Part shown: piece after piece, positions 17,620 to 26,471 of the stretch | Layout of the letters: each line of letters opens with the position of its first letter | Numbering within the stretch: position 1 is the stretch's first letter | Source: C-114 sp963719285 | Lineage (GTDB): Bacteria > Chloroflexota > Limnocylindria > Limnocylindrales > CSP1-4 | Assembly (NCBI GenBank): GCA_963719285.1 | Contig: CAVRBO010000001.1 | Coordinates: 248,001 to 312,000, forward strand | DNA: 64,000 nucleotides | Reading direction: 5' to 3' | The notes under the pieces: model-generated | What the model was told of the DNA's origin: nothing | The model's database searches: none | What the model saw: the letters and a program-made list of their open reading frames with translations, nothing else | Translations under genes and position numbers: made by a program

Positions 17620-19080
17620 ATGAACGTCACCGCCACGCCCGCTGCCAAGAGTTCGGTCGTGCTCGAGATCGAGCTTCCGTCCGAGCGGTTCGACCAGGCC
17701 ATCGCGGTAGCCGTGCGCCATCTGTCGCAGCGGACCCGCATCGCCGGCTTCCGGCCGGGCAAGGCGCCGCGGGCCGTCGTCGAGCGCCAGCTCGGGCCCC
17801 AGGCCATCGTCGACGAGGCGATGGATCACCTCGTCTCGGACGCCTATCGGGCGGCCGTCCGCGAGCAGTCGATCGTGCCGCTCTCAGATCCCGCGATCGA
17901 GGTGGTCCAGGCCGAGGCGGGCAAGCCGGTCATCTTCAAGGCGACCGTGGCGGTGCCGCCGGAGATCGAGCTCGGCGACTACCGGAACTTCAACTTCACG
18001 CCCGAGATCGAGACCATCGACGACGCCAAGATCGACAAGGTCATCGACGAGCTGCGCGACCAGAATGCGGCCCTCACTCCGGCCGAGCGGCCGGCCGAGA
18101 AGGGCGACTACGCGATCATCGCCTACCGGGGGACGAAGGACGGCGAGCCGTTCGACGGCGGGACCACCGACCGGATGCCGTTGATCATCGGCGAGGAACG
18201 CCTCATCCCGGGCTTCGAGGACCACCTCGTCGGGGTCCGGGCGGGTGAGTCGACCGCGTTCGACATCGCGTTCCCCGAGGACTACGCCGAGCCGGCCCTG
18301 GCGGGCCAGGAGGCCCATTTCGAGGTCGACCTGAAGGACCTCCGGGCCAAGGTGCTGCCGCCCGCCGACGACGATTTCGCGGCCGCGATGGGCGAGTACG
18401 CCACGCTGGCCGATCTCCGCCTTGACGTGAAGGCGCGCCTCGAACGCAACGCGCTCGACCGGGCTCGCCACACGTTCAGCGACCGGATCATCGAGTACGC
18501 GGTCGCCAACGCGACGCTCGAGTTGCCGGACATCCTGGTCGACCAGGAGGTCGAGGTGATGCACGGGGAGTTCCGGAGCACCCTGGCCCGCCAGGGGATC
18601 ACCGAGGAGGCGTATCTCCAGGTGACCAAGCAGACCGAGGCCGACCTGCACGCCGAGTTCCGGCCACGGGCCGAGACCCGGGTGAAGACGCTCCTCGTCC
18701 TGTCCGAGATGGCCGACCGCGAGGGGGTCGTGGTGAGCGACGCCGACGTCGCGGCGGAAGTGGCCGAAGCGCACGAGCGCTATCGCACCGAACCCAAGAC
18801 CCTGGCCTACTTCGAGTCGGCCCGCGGCCGCAACTTCATCCGGAGTACCCTGCGCCGGACGAAGACGGTCGAGGGCCTCGTCGACGCCTGGCTGGCCGCC
18901 CATCCCGAGCACCCGGCGATCCCGCACGCCGAAGCGGCGGCGACGCCCTCGATCGGCCCTGCGGCGGCCACCGCCGGCGACGCGGCGGTGACGGACGCGG
19001 TCGATGCGGTCGATGCGGTCGCAGACGCCGGCGTGGACGCCGATGAGCCTCCGACGCCGGTCACCTCCGGCACCACCTGA
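17620..19080 (+). CDS. tig: Trigger factor, ribosome-associated chaperone/prolyl isomerase
   Basis: 486 aa. The ribosome-binding domain carries 'GFRPGKAPRAVVERQLG' (about 45-61), the signature loop that docks on ribosomal protein uL23. The FKBP-type PPIase domain follows ('KGDYAIIAYRGTKDG', 'LIIGEERLIPGFEDHLVGV', about 160-245), then the long helical C-domain, and an Ala/Asp/Val-rich acidic tail of about 60 residues beyond the usual end. It folds nascent chains in the cytosol. Located directly upstream of clpP-clpX, the widespread bacterial tig-clpP-clpX order. ATG 17620 is chosen over the 48-nt upstream extension because the latter lies across the TATACT promoter box. Confidence 0.95.
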   Translation: MNVTATPAAKSSVVLEIELPSERFDQAIAVAVRHLSQRTRIAGFRPGKAPRAVVERQLGPQAIVDEAMDHLVSDAYRAAVREQSIVPLSDPAIEVVQAEAGKPVIFKATVAVPPEIELGDYRNFNFTPEIETIDDAKIDKVIDELRDQNAALTPAERPAEKGDYAIIAYRGTKDGEPFDGGTTDRMPLIIGEERLIPGFEDHLVGVRAGESTAFDIAFPEDYAEPALAGQEAHFEVDLKDLRAKVLPPADDDFAAAMGEYATLADLRLDVKARLERNALDRARHTFSDRIIEYAVANATLELPDILVDQEVEVMHGEFRSTLARQGITEEAYLQVTKQTEADLHAEFRPRAETRVKTLLVLSEMADREGVVVSDADVAAEVAEAHERYRTEPKTLAYFESARGRNFIRSTLRRTKTVEGLVDAWLAAHPEHPAIPHAEAAATPSIGPAAATAGDAAVTDAVDAVDAVADAGVDADEPPTPVTSGTT

Positions 19081-19124
19081 CCCGGATCCAGAGCCCAGAC
19101 GCAGAGCCGCACAGGAGATCCCGA

Positions 19125-19811
19125 ATGCTCGTTCCGATGGTCATCGAGTCGTCGAGCCGTGGTGAGCGCGCCTACGACATCTACTCGAGACTCCTGCGGG
19201 AGCGGATCATCTTCCTCGGCGACCAGGTCGAGGACCACATGGCGAACCTGGTCATCGCCCAGCTGCTCTTCCTCGACTCCGAAGACCCCGAGAAGGACAT
19301 CTACCTGTACATCAACTCGCCCGGCGGCGTGGTCACGGCCGGGTTGGCGATCTACGACACGATGCAGTACGTCCGGGCCCCCGTCAGCACGATCTGCCTC
19401 GGCATGGCCGCGAGCATGGCCTCCGTGCTGCTGGCGGCCGGCGCGAAGGGCAAGCGCTACTCGCTGCCGAACAGCCGGATCATGATCCACCAGGGCTCCG
19501 GAGGGTTCCGCGGGAACACCCCCGACGTGTTCATCCAGGTCAAGGAGCTCGAGCACCTCAACGAGCGGCTCCACGAGATCCTGGCCGAGCACACCGGTCA
19601 GCCCGTCGACAAGATCCGCAAGGACACCGACCGGGACTATTTCATGTCTCCCGAGCAGGCGCGGGACTATGGCATCATCGACGCGGTGTACTCCAACGCC
19701 GGAGACCCGTTGAGCAGCCTGGGCCGACCCGGGGGATCCGGTTCCGGTTCGAGCAGCGAGAAGGGCCGCTCCGACGAGCCGGGCGACACCCCGGCCGCCG
19801 CCAAGGGATGA
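19125..19811 (+). CDS. clpP: ATP-dependent Clp protease proteolytic subunit
   Basis: 228 aa serine peptidase. The triad is visible as Ser97 (GMAASMAS), His122 (MIHQ) and the Asp in 'KDTDRDYF' near 171, matching E. coli numbering. 'YLYINSPGG' forms the oxyanion region. It forms tetradecameric chambers fed by ClpX. A Gly/Ser-rich tail of about 30 residues after 'VYSNAGDPL' is longer than in most ClpPs. 44 nt after tig and 34 nt before clpX, so the three genes are probably co-transcribed. Confidence 0.96.
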   Translation: MLVPMVIESSSRGERAYDIYSRLLRERIIFLGDQVEDHMANLVIAQLLFLDSEDPEKDIYLYINSPGGVVTAGLAIYDTMQYVRAPVSTICLGMAASMASVLLAAGAKGKRYSLPNSRIMIHQGSGGFRGNTPDVFIQVKELEHLNERLHEILAEHTGQPVDKIRKDTDRDYFMSPEQARDYGIIDAVYSNAGDPLSSLGRPGGSGSGSSSEKGRSDEPGDTPAAAKG

Positions 19812-19845
19812 ACCGCCGGACGCGGACCGGATCCGTACGAGGACT

Positions 19846-21162
19846 GTGCGAGTGACGTCAACGAGCGGCGCGAAGGGCCCCAAGGTCCCGTATCGCTGCA
19901 GCTTCTGCGGCAAGAGCCAGGAGCAGGTCCGCAAGCTGATCGCTGGCCAGGGTGTGTACATCTGCGACGAGTGCATCAACCTGTGCCAGGAGATCATCGA
20001 AGAGGAGATGCTCGAGGCGCCCAAGGCGAAGACGTCGAGCACGAAGCTCCCGAATCCCCGCCAGATCAAGTTCGCGCTCGACCAGTACGTCATCAGCCAG
20101 GACCGGGCCAAGAAGGTCCTGTCCGTGGCCGTCTACAACCACTACAAGCGGATCAACGCCGGCCACGCCGTCGACGAGGTCGAGCTCCAGAAGTCGAACG
20201 TGCTGCTCGTGGGCCCGACCGGCTCGGGCAAGACGCTCCTGGCCCAGACGCTCGCCCGGGTCATCGACGTCCCGTTCTGCATCGCCGACGCCACGTCGTT
20301 GACGGAGGCGGGCTACGTCGGCGAGGACGTCGAGAACATCCTGCTGCGGCTCATCCAGTCGGCCGACTTCGATGTCGCCCGTGCCCAGCGCGGGATCATC
20401 TACATCGACGAGATCGACAAGATCGCCCGCAAGGCCGACAACCCGTCGATCACCCGGGACGTCTCGGGCGAAGGCGTCCAGCAGGCGCTCCTCAAGATCC
20501 TCGAGGGGACGGTCGCCAACGTCCCCCCGCAGGGCGGCCGGAAGCACCCCCACCAGGACTTCATCCAGATCGACACGACCAACGTGCTGTTCATCTGCGG
20601 CGGCGCGTTCGACGGGCTCGAGAAGATCGTCGAGGAGCGGGTCGGCAAGCGGGGCATCGGCTTCGGTTCGGACGTCGCGATCTCCAAGATGGACAAGGCC
20701 AAGATCCTCGAACGGCTCATGCCCGAGGACCTGTTGAAGTTCGGGCTCATCCCCGAGTTCATCGGCCGCCTGCCGGTCATCGTCACGCTCGCTGCCCTGA
20801 CGTCCGAGGACCTCGTGCGGGTGCTCACGGAGCCCAAGAACGCGGTCACCCGCCAGTTCCAGAAGTTCCTCTCGCTCGACAAGGTCGAACTCGTCTTCAC
20901 CCAGGGGGCGCTGCAGGCCGCCGCCGAGGTGGCCCTCGACCGGAAGACCGGCGCCCGGGCGCTGCGCTCGATCGTCGAGGAGTCGCTGCTCGAGGTGATG
21001 TACGACATCCCGGAGCGCACCGACATCCGGAAGTGCATCATCACGGAGGAGACGATCCGCGACGGTCGACTGCCCCTGTTGCTGACCAAGTCGGACGTCG
21101 ACAGCGGCGTCGACGAGACCAACTACGTGGATTGGCTCGCCGAGCGAGGCGAGTCCGCGTAG
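19846..21162 (+). CDS. clpX: ATP-dependent Clp protease ATP-binding subunit ClpX
   Basis: 438 aa AAA+ unfoldase. The N-terminal C4 zinc-binding domain reads CSFCGKSQ...CDECINLC (about 17-47). Walker A is GPTGSGKT (about 124-131), Walker B 'IIYIDEIDKIA', the pore loop 'GYVGEDVE', sensor 2 'GARALRS', and the ClpP-docking IGF loop 'KRGIGFGSD'. GTG 19846 is used; GTG 19852 is an equally close alternative. Works with the upstream ClpP. Confidence 0.96.
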   Translation: MRVTSTSGAKGPKVPYRCSFCGKSQEQVRKLIAGQGVYICDECINLCQEIIEEEMLEAPKAKTSSTKLPNPRQIKFALDQYVISQDRAKKVLSVAVYNHYKRINAGHAVDEVELQKSNVLLVGPTGSGKTLLAQTLARVIDVPFCIADATSLTEAGYVGEDVENILLRLIQSADFDVARAQRGIIYIDEIDKIARKADNPSITRDVSGEGVQQALLKILEGTVANVPPQGGRKHPHQDFIQIDTTNVLFICGGAFDGLEKIVEERVGKRGIGFGSDVAISKMDKAKILERLMPEDLLKFGLIPEFIGRLPVIVTLAALTSEDLVRVLTEPKNAVTRQFQKFLSLDKVELVFTQGALQAAAEVALDRKTGARALRSIVEESLLEVMYDIPERTDIRKCIITEETIRDGRLPLLLTKSDVDSGVDETNYVDWLAERGESA

Positions 21163-21234
21163 TCTGGGCCGGGCCTCCGCGGACGAGGCGAGCACCGCGA
21201 TTCGAGCACGAGCCCAGGCTAGGGCCCCCAAGTC

Positions 21235-21328
21235 CATGGCCGTAGGTGCATACCTCGGGGGACCACTCGACATCGTCCGGGACGATCGTCACCTCGCACG
21301 ACTCCCGGTTCATGCACCCACGGCCATG
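21235..21328. repeat. Long imperfect inverted repeat downstream of clpX
   Basis: Two 17-nt arms, 21235-21251 and 21312-21328, are inverted copies with one mismatch and 60 nt between them. The spacer contains a 15-nt palindrome ATCGTCC-G-GGACGAT (21272-21286). It is placed after the clpX stop and before the valS leader, so it may act as a terminator-like or processing structure, or be an element remnant. Confidence 0.55.
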
Positions 21329-21385
21329 AACTGAAGCGTCGCCTGCCGATCCGCCGAGAGTGGCGGAAGTCGAAACCCCTCGTGA

Positions 21386-21391
21386 TACACT
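21386..21391 (+). promoter_or_regulatory. Extended -10 (TGATACACT) for the valS leader
   Basis: TACACT preceded by TG-A forms an extended -10. Transcription would begin near 21398, just before the T-box stem I. No clear -35 is visible. Confidence 0.45.
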
Positions 21392-21397
21392 CCCGCC

Positions 21398-21665
21398 CTC
21401 ACGGCAGTGACCGAGAGGAGTAGCGCCGGGTCGGCGACCCAGCGAGCGGGCGACGGTGGAAGGCCCGACCGCACGACGGCGCGAACGTCACTCGCGAGCC
21501 GTGCGGCCGGCGCCCGATAGCGCGCCACGAGGGCGCCCGCCCCGCCTCCAGGGCACGGAACCGGGATGACCGGACCGCGGACGGACGCCGAACCAGCAGG
21601 TGGTACCACGACCCGTTCGTCCGCTGGACGAGCGGGTTCGTTCTGTTCCGGAGTGGCGACGCATC
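21398..21665 (+). promoter_or_regulatory. Valine-specific T-box riboswitch leader of valS
   Basis: Stem I begins near 21405 with the S-turn AGTA at 21419-21422. On the 3' side 'GAACGTCACT' offers a GTC valine specifier at 21487-21489, followed by the usual purine. The T-box core 'CAGGTGGTACCACG' (21597-21610) matches the AGGGTGGNACCGCG consensus, and its UGGU bulge can pair with the ACCA end of uncharged tRNA-Val. A terminator follows at 21611. Uncharged tRNA-Val would favour the antiterminator and raise valS expression. Confidence 0.85.
21611..21637 (+). terminator. T-box-controlled terminator hairpin
   Basis: ACCCGTTCGTCC pairs over 12 perfect bp with GGACGAGCGGGT across a GCT loop. It is followed by a modest T-rich run (TCGTTCTGTT). 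It directly abuts the T-box core, so antiterminator and terminator are mutually exclusive. Confidence 0.75.
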
Positions 21666-24383
21666 ATGGATCTGCCGAAGGCCTACGTGCCGGGCGACGT
21701 CGAAGGCGCGATCTACGAGCGCTGGCTCGCGGCGGACGTGTTCGCCCCCGACGGTGCAGGATCACGGGCCGATCCGTCGGCCGAGCCGTTCGTCATCATC
21801 CAGCCGCCGCCCAACGTCACGGGCTCGCTGCACCTGGGCCATGCCCAGCGGACCGCGGTCGAGGACCTGATGATCCGCCATGCCCGGATGCGGCGGCGGC
21901 CCACCCTCTTCCTGCCCGGGCTGGATCACGCGTCGATCGCCGCGCAGTTCGTCCTCGACCAGATCATCGCCAGGGACGGCGAATCGCGCCAGAGTCTCGG
22001 CCGCGAGCGGTACCTCGAGCGGATGCACGCGTTCGTCGCCGAGACGCGCCCGACGATGCTCGCCCAGCAACGACGAATCGGCGCCTCGGCCGACTGGGGT
22101 CGTCTCCGGTTCACGATGGACGAGGTGTCGGCCCGGGCGGTCCGTGAGGCGTTCGCCCGCCTCTACGCCGACGGGCTGGCCTACCGTTCCGAGGCGCTGG
22201 TGAACTGGTGCCCCGGCTGCCGGACGAGCGTGTCGGACCTGGAGGTCATCGCGACGCCCGAGAAGGGCACGCTCTGGACGATCCGCTACCACCTCATCGA
22301 CGAGGCGAGCGGGGCACCCGATGCCGCCGCGACGATCTCGATCGCGACGACCCGGCCGGAGACGCTCCTGGGCGATACGGCGGTCGCGGTCCATCCGGAC
22401 GACGAGCGCTACCGGAGTCTCGTCGGCCGTCGGGTGCGCATCCCGTTCGTGGAGCGCGACGTCCCGATCGTCGCCGATGCGATGGTCGAGCGGGGGTTCG
22501 GGACCGGGGCCGTGAAGATCACTCCCGCCCACGACCAGGCCGACTTCGAGACCGCCAAGCGCCATGGGCTCCCGTCGATCGACATCTTCGACGACAGCGC
22601 TCACGTCAACGAGCGCGGGGCGGGGTTCGCCGGGCTCGATCGCTACGAGGCGCGCACGCGGATCGTGGAGGCGCTGGAGGCGGCCGGTGATCTCGTGGGC
22701 TCGTCGTCGCACGAGATGGTCATCGGGCGCTGCCAGCGCAGCGACGACGTGATCGAACCGCGGATCAAGACCCAGTGGTTCATCCGGACGCGGCCGCTGG
22801 CGGACGCGGCGCTCGCGGCGACCCGCGCCGGTACGACCCGGATCCTGCCCGAGCGGTTCGAGAAGACCTGGGAGAACTGGCTCACCGGGATCCGCGACTG
22901 GAACGTGAGCCGCCAGCTGTGGTGGGGCCACCGGATCCCTGCCTGGTACTGCCCGGACGGCCACACCACGGTCAGTGCCCAGCCCTCCGGGCCCGACGCC
23001 TGCTCGACCTGCGGTCGCCGGGCGGCCGAGCTGGTCCAGGACCCCGACATCTTCGATACGTGGTTCAGCTCGGGGCTGTGGCCCTTCTCGACCCTCGGCT
23101 GGCCGGACGACACGCCGGACTTCCGGCGCTACTACCCGGGCTCGGTCATGGAGACCGGCTACGACATCATCTTCTTCTGGGTCGCCCGGATGATGATGCT
23201 GGGGATCCAGCTCACCGGGAAGGCCCCGTTCGAGACGGTCTACCTGTCCGGGCTCATCCGCGATCCGTACGGCGCCAAGATGAGCAAGACGAAGGGCAAC
23301 GTCGTGGATCCGCTCGAGATCGTCCACGACACCGGCGCGGACGCCCTCCGGTTCTCGCTCATCCATGGCGCGACCCCGGGCATCGACCAGAGGTTCAGTC
23401 GCGACAAGCTCGACAACGCCCGGAACTTCGCGAACAAGCTCTGGAACGCGGCACGCTACGTCCTGGGCGCCCGGCCCGGGTCGATCGCGGCCGATGCCGT
23501 GCGGCTCGCGCCGGACGCGACGGCGATCGGGCCGGCCGAGCGCTGGCTCCGGTCACGAGTCGCGGCCACGATCGAGGCGGTCGACCGGGCGATGGCAGAC
23601 TTCGCATTCGCGGAGGTGACCCGCCTGCTGTACGAGGCCATCTGGAACGAGTTCTGCGACTGGGGGCTCGAGCTCGCCAAGGTCCGGCTCGGCTCGGGCG
23701 CGGCGACGGCGGCCGAGCGCGAGGCGACATGGTGGACGCTCGTCGAGGCGCTCGACGCGTACCTGCGCCTCCTTCACCCGGTCATGCCGTTCGTGACCGA
23801 GGCGATCTGGGCGGCGATCCCGCATGGCGCGGACGACCCGGATCTGCTCATCGTGGCCGACTGGCCCGTCGCCGGACAGCGCGACACCTCCGCCGAGGCC
23901 CGGGTCGAGACGATCCTGGAGCTCATCCGGGCGATCCGCAATGCCCGGGCGGAAGCGCACGTGGAACCCGGAGCGTGGCTGCCCCTCGACCTGTACGTGC
24001 CGGCGCCGCTCGGGCCTGCCCTTACCGCCCTGGAACCCGGCCTGGAACGCCTGGCCCGGACCCGGTCGGTGACCCGCCACCTCACGCGAGAGGCCCTCCA
24101 CGCGGCCACGGGGAGCGGCGGGCTGTCCGTGATCGCCGGTGAGGCCGAGGCCGTCGTGGGCCGGGGCAGTGCCGGGTCGTCGGACGAGGCCGGATCCGCC
24201 GAACGGGCGCGCCTCGAGAAGGAGCTGGCGATGGCGCGGACGATGCTCGCGAACGCACGGGCCCGCCTCGAGAACCCGGACTTCACCTCGAAGGCGCCGC
24301 CGGCGGTCGTTGAGGGTGCCGTGGCCCGGGCGGCCGAGCTGGCCGACCAGGTCGCCCGCCTCGAGGCTCGCCTCGGCGGCTGA
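21666..24383 (+). CDS. valS: Valyl-tRNA synthetase
   Basis: 905 aa class Ia synthetase. The HIGH motif is HLGH (56-59, in PPNVTGSLHLGHA) and KMSKS is KMSKT (about 538). The CP1 editing domain is present ('TTRPETLLGDTAVAVHP', 'ITPAHDQADFE'), a zinc-binding-like CSTCG lies in the middle, and the C-terminal coiled coil specific to ValRS is intact. ATG 21666 gives the normal start; the frame open from 21600 overlaps the T-box. Controlled by the upstream T-box. Confidence 0.96.
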   Translation: MDLPKAYVPGDVEGAIYERWLAADVFAPDGAGSRADPSAEPFVIIQPPPNVTGSLHLGHAQRTAVEDLMIRHARMRRRPTLFLPGLDHASIAAQFVLDQIIARDGESRQSLGRERYLERMHAFVAETRPTMLAQQRRIGASADWGRLRFTMDEVSARAVREAFARLYADGLAYRSEALVNWCPGCRTSVSDLEVIATPEKGTLWTIRYHLIDEASGAPDAAATISIATTRPETLLGDTAVAVHPDDERYRSLVGRRVRIPFVERDVPIVADAMVERGFGTGAVKITPAHDQADFETAKRHGLPSIDIFDDSAHVNERGAGFAGLDRYEARTRIVEALEAAGDLVGSSSHEMVIGRCQRSDDVIEPRIKTQWFIRTRPLADAALAATRAGTTRILPERFEKTWENWLTGIRDWNVSRQLWWGHRIPAWYCPDGHTTVSAQPSGPDACSTCGRRAAELVQDPDIFDTWFSSGLWPFSTLGWPDDTPDFRRYYPGSVMETGYDIIFFWVARMMMLGIQLTGKAPFETVYLSGLIRDPYGAKMSKTKGNVVDPLEIVHDTGADALRFSLIHGATPGIDQRFSRDKLDNARNFANKLWNAARYVLGARPGSIAADAVRLAPDATAIGPAERWLRSRVAATIEAVDRAMADFAFAEVTRLLYEAIWNEFCDWGLELAKVRLGSGAATAAEREATWWTLVEALDAYLRLLHPVMPFVTEAIWAAIPHGADDPDLLIVADWPVAGQRDTSAEARVETILELIRAIRNARAEAHVEPGAWLPLDLYVPAPLGPALTALEPGLERLARTRSVTRHLTREALHAATGSGGLSVIAGEAEAVVGRGSAGSSDEAGSAERARLEKELAMARTMLANARARLENPDFTSKAPPAVVEGAVARAAELADQVARLEARLGG

Positions 24384-24437
24384 GGTCGCCCGTCCCGGGT
24401 GACGGCCTCCTCGCAGGCACAAGTCGGCGGGGCACCG

Positions 24438-24470
24438 AGAGGCCCCGGGACCGATGATCCCGGGGCCTCT
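24438..24470. terminator. Bidirectional terminator between valS and the permease operon
   Basis: A perfect 13-bp stem, AGAGGCCCCGGGA with TCCCGGGGCCTCT, and a 7-nt loop lie between the convergent ends at 24383 and 24510. U-tracts are weak on both sides. Confidence 0.65.
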
Positions 24471-24509
24471 GGCCGGAGGAGCGATGTCGCTGGTCGGCCG
24501 AGCCGGAGC

Positions 24510-25415
24510 TCAGCCCTTGACGGCGCCGCCGGTGATGCCGCGCACGAAGTAGCGCTGGAGCGCGAAGAACACGACGAGCGGCAGGGCCATCGAGATGAAG
24601 GCCGCCGCCATGAGGTACTGCCAGTCGCCGCCGAGGGAGTTGACCAGGTTCGCGACGAGGACCGTGACCGGCAGGTTGGCCGAGTTCGTCGCTCCCAGGT
24701 AGACGAGTGCGACGAGCAGGTCGTTCCATACGAACAGGAACTGGAAGATCACGAGGGCCGCGATGGCGGGCACGCTCATCGGCAGCGCCAATCGGAAGAA
24801 GGCCGTCGCCTGGCCCGCGCCGTCGATGGCGGCCGACTCGAACACTTCGCGGGGCAGGCCGCCCATGTAGTTGCGCAGCAGGTAGATCGCAAACGGCAGC
24901 CCGTAACCCGTGTGGGCAAGCCAGACCCCGAGGAACGGCAGCGTCTTCGCGAGGTCGCCGTTGCCGGTGATGCCCACCGTCTTGAAGATGTTCAGGACCG
25001 GCACGAGCGTGGCCTGCAGCGGAACGACGAGGAGCCCGACGACCGCCACGAACAGGATGTTGCGACCGGGGAACTGCATCCACGAGAAGGCGTACGCCGC
25101 GAAACAGGCGATGGCGACCGGGATGATCGTCGACGGGATCGTGATGAACAGGCTGTTGATGAACGCCTGGACGATCCCGTTCTGGTTGAAGACGTGCTCG
25201 TAGTTGTCGGTCGTGAACTGGGCGGTGGGGGAGAGGGCCGTCCACCAGCCCGTGCTGGCCACATCCGAGGCCGGCCGGAACGAGTTGACGAGCATCCCCA
25301 GGGTCGGCAGGAGCCAGATGAAGATGATGATCACGATCGACGCGTGGAGGGCGATCCGGCCGAGCTTCGGACCCCGTCGCGCGCGTCCCGGCAGGGCGAT
25401 GGCGCGCGCGGTCAT
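24510..25415 (-). CDS. Alpha-glucoside-type ABC transporter permease (MalG/AglG-like)
   Basis: 301 aa inner-membrane permease of the CUT1 sugar family. Six hydrophobic spans are seen, with the EAA loop 'ESAAIDGAGQATAFFRLALPMSVP' near residue 190 and a short C-terminus 'VRGITGGAVKG' typical of MalG-type proteins. Its start overlaps the stop of the partner permease by 4 nt. Last gene of the LacI-SBP-permease-permease operon. Confidence 0.88.
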   Translation of the reverse strand: MTARAIALPGRARRGPKLGRIALHASIVIIIFIWLLPTLGMLVNSFRPASDVASTGWWTALSPTAQFTTDNYEHVFNQNGIVQAFINSLFITIPSTIIPVAIACFAAYAFSWMQFPGRNILFVAVVGLLVVPLQATLVPVLNIFKTVGITGNGDLAKTLPFLGVWLAHTGYGLPFAIYLLRNYMGGLPREVFESAAIDGAGQATAFFRLALPMSVPAIAALVIFQFLFVWNDLLVALVYLGATNSANLPVTVLVANLVNSLGGDWQYLMAAAFISMALPLVVFFALQRYFVRGITGGAVKG

Positions 25416-26389
25416 CGGATCGCCTCCTGGGCCTGGAACCGGCGGATGTTGAGCGCCATGACCGGGATGATCAGGAGCACGAGGATCGTCGCGACCGCGC
25501 TGGCCCGACCCGGTTGGCTGAAGTTGAACAATTCCTTGTACATCCGGTTGGCCATCACGTCCGTGTTGTAGTTCCCGCCCGTCATGACGTAGACGATGTC
25601 GAACGCCTTCAGGGCGGTGATGATCATCGTCGTCGCGACCACGGCGATCGTGGGCATCAGCAGCGGCAACGTGATGCCCCGGAAGACCTGGAGCTCATTG
25701 GCCCCGTCGACCCGGGCCGCTTCGAGCAGTTCGGCGCTGATGCCCTTGAGCGCGGCCGACAGGATGACCATCCCGAAGCCTGTCCAGATCCAGGCCCCGA
25801 CGACGATGAGGGAGACCGTGTTCAGCGGTGGCGTCTGGATGAAGTCGATCGGATTCCCCCCGACCGCGGTGACCGCGCCGTTGAGCGTGCCGATCTGGAC
25901 CGCGCCGACGGGTTTGTAGTCGTAGATGAACTTCCAGATGGTGGCGGCGCCGACGAAACTGATCGCGAGGGGCACGAACAGGAGCGACTTCGCGACGGGC
26001 TCGTAGCGGACACGGTCGAACAACAGGGCGCTGGCGAGCCCCCCGACGACGACGAAGGTCGTGAGCAGGACCAGCCAGATGATGTTGTTGCGCAGCGCGA
26101 CGAGGGTGTCGCCGGTGCTGAAGAAGTACTGATAGTTGGCCAGCCCGATGAACTGCGGGTCGTTGATGCTCTTGTCCTGGAACGATCGGATCGCCGTGGC
26201 GATCGTCGGGTACACGAGGAACAGGAACAGCAGGGCGAGCGCGGGCAGTAGCCACAGCCAGGGCCGAAGGCGCGGCTGGAATCGCTCCGGAAGGAAGCGC
26301 AGGGCGCGCTCGACGAGCACGATGTAGCCGATCAATGTCGCGGGCACCGCGACAACCACGATGATCGCAGTGAGCAGTCGCGAGTCCAT
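25412..26389 (-). CDS. Alpha-glucoside-type ABC transporter permease (MalF/AglF-like)
   Basis: 325 aa, one more N-terminal span than the partner, with 'EAARVDGANELQVFRGITLPLLMP' as the ATPase-contact loop. 'FIYDYKPVGAVQIGTLNGAV' and the N-terminal extra helix resemble AglF-type alpha-glucoside permeases. It lies between the binding protein (82 nt upstream, with a hairpin) and the MalG-like gene. No ATPase is encoded here, so a shared MsmK/MalK-type ATPase from elsewhere must power it. Confidence 0.86.
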   Translation of the reverse strand: MDSRLLTAIIVVVAVPATLIGYIVLVERALRFLPERFQPRLRPWLWLLPALALLFLFLVYPTIATAIRSFQDKSINDPQFIGLANYQYFFSTGDTLVALRNNIIWLVLLTTFVVVGGLASALLFDRVRYEPVAKSLLFVPLAISFVGAATIWKFIYDYKPVGAVQIGTLNGAVTAVGGNPIDFIQTPPLNTVSLIVVGAWIWTGFGMVILSAALKGISAELLEAARVDGANELQVFRGITLPLLMPTIAVVATTMIITALKAFDIVYVMTGGNYNTDVMANRMYKELFNFSQPGRASAVATILVLLIIPVMALNIRRFQAQEAIR

Positions 26390-26424
26390 CTCTCCTCCGT
26401 CGAAGCCGGCTCGAAGCGATGGCC

Positions 26425-26452
26425 GGCCCGACCGGAGGATCCCGGTCGGGCC
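26425..26452 (-). other. Intercistronic hairpin after the binding-protein gene
   Basis: GGCCCGACCGG pairs perfectly over 11 bp with CCGGTCGGGCC around a 6-nt loop, 20 nt after the SBP stop in the operon mRNA. Such hairpins commonly protect the SBP message from 3' decay and keep permease levels lower; that role is inferred here. Confidence 0.55.
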
Positions 26453-26471
26453 GTGCCGCAGCGTTCAGACG

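Noticed and set aside
21041..21313. Minus-strand small ORF (90 codons) ending within clpX
   Set aside because: Its N-terminal part is made of the inverted repeat region and the rest is antisense to clpX. No domain or ribosome site is evident.
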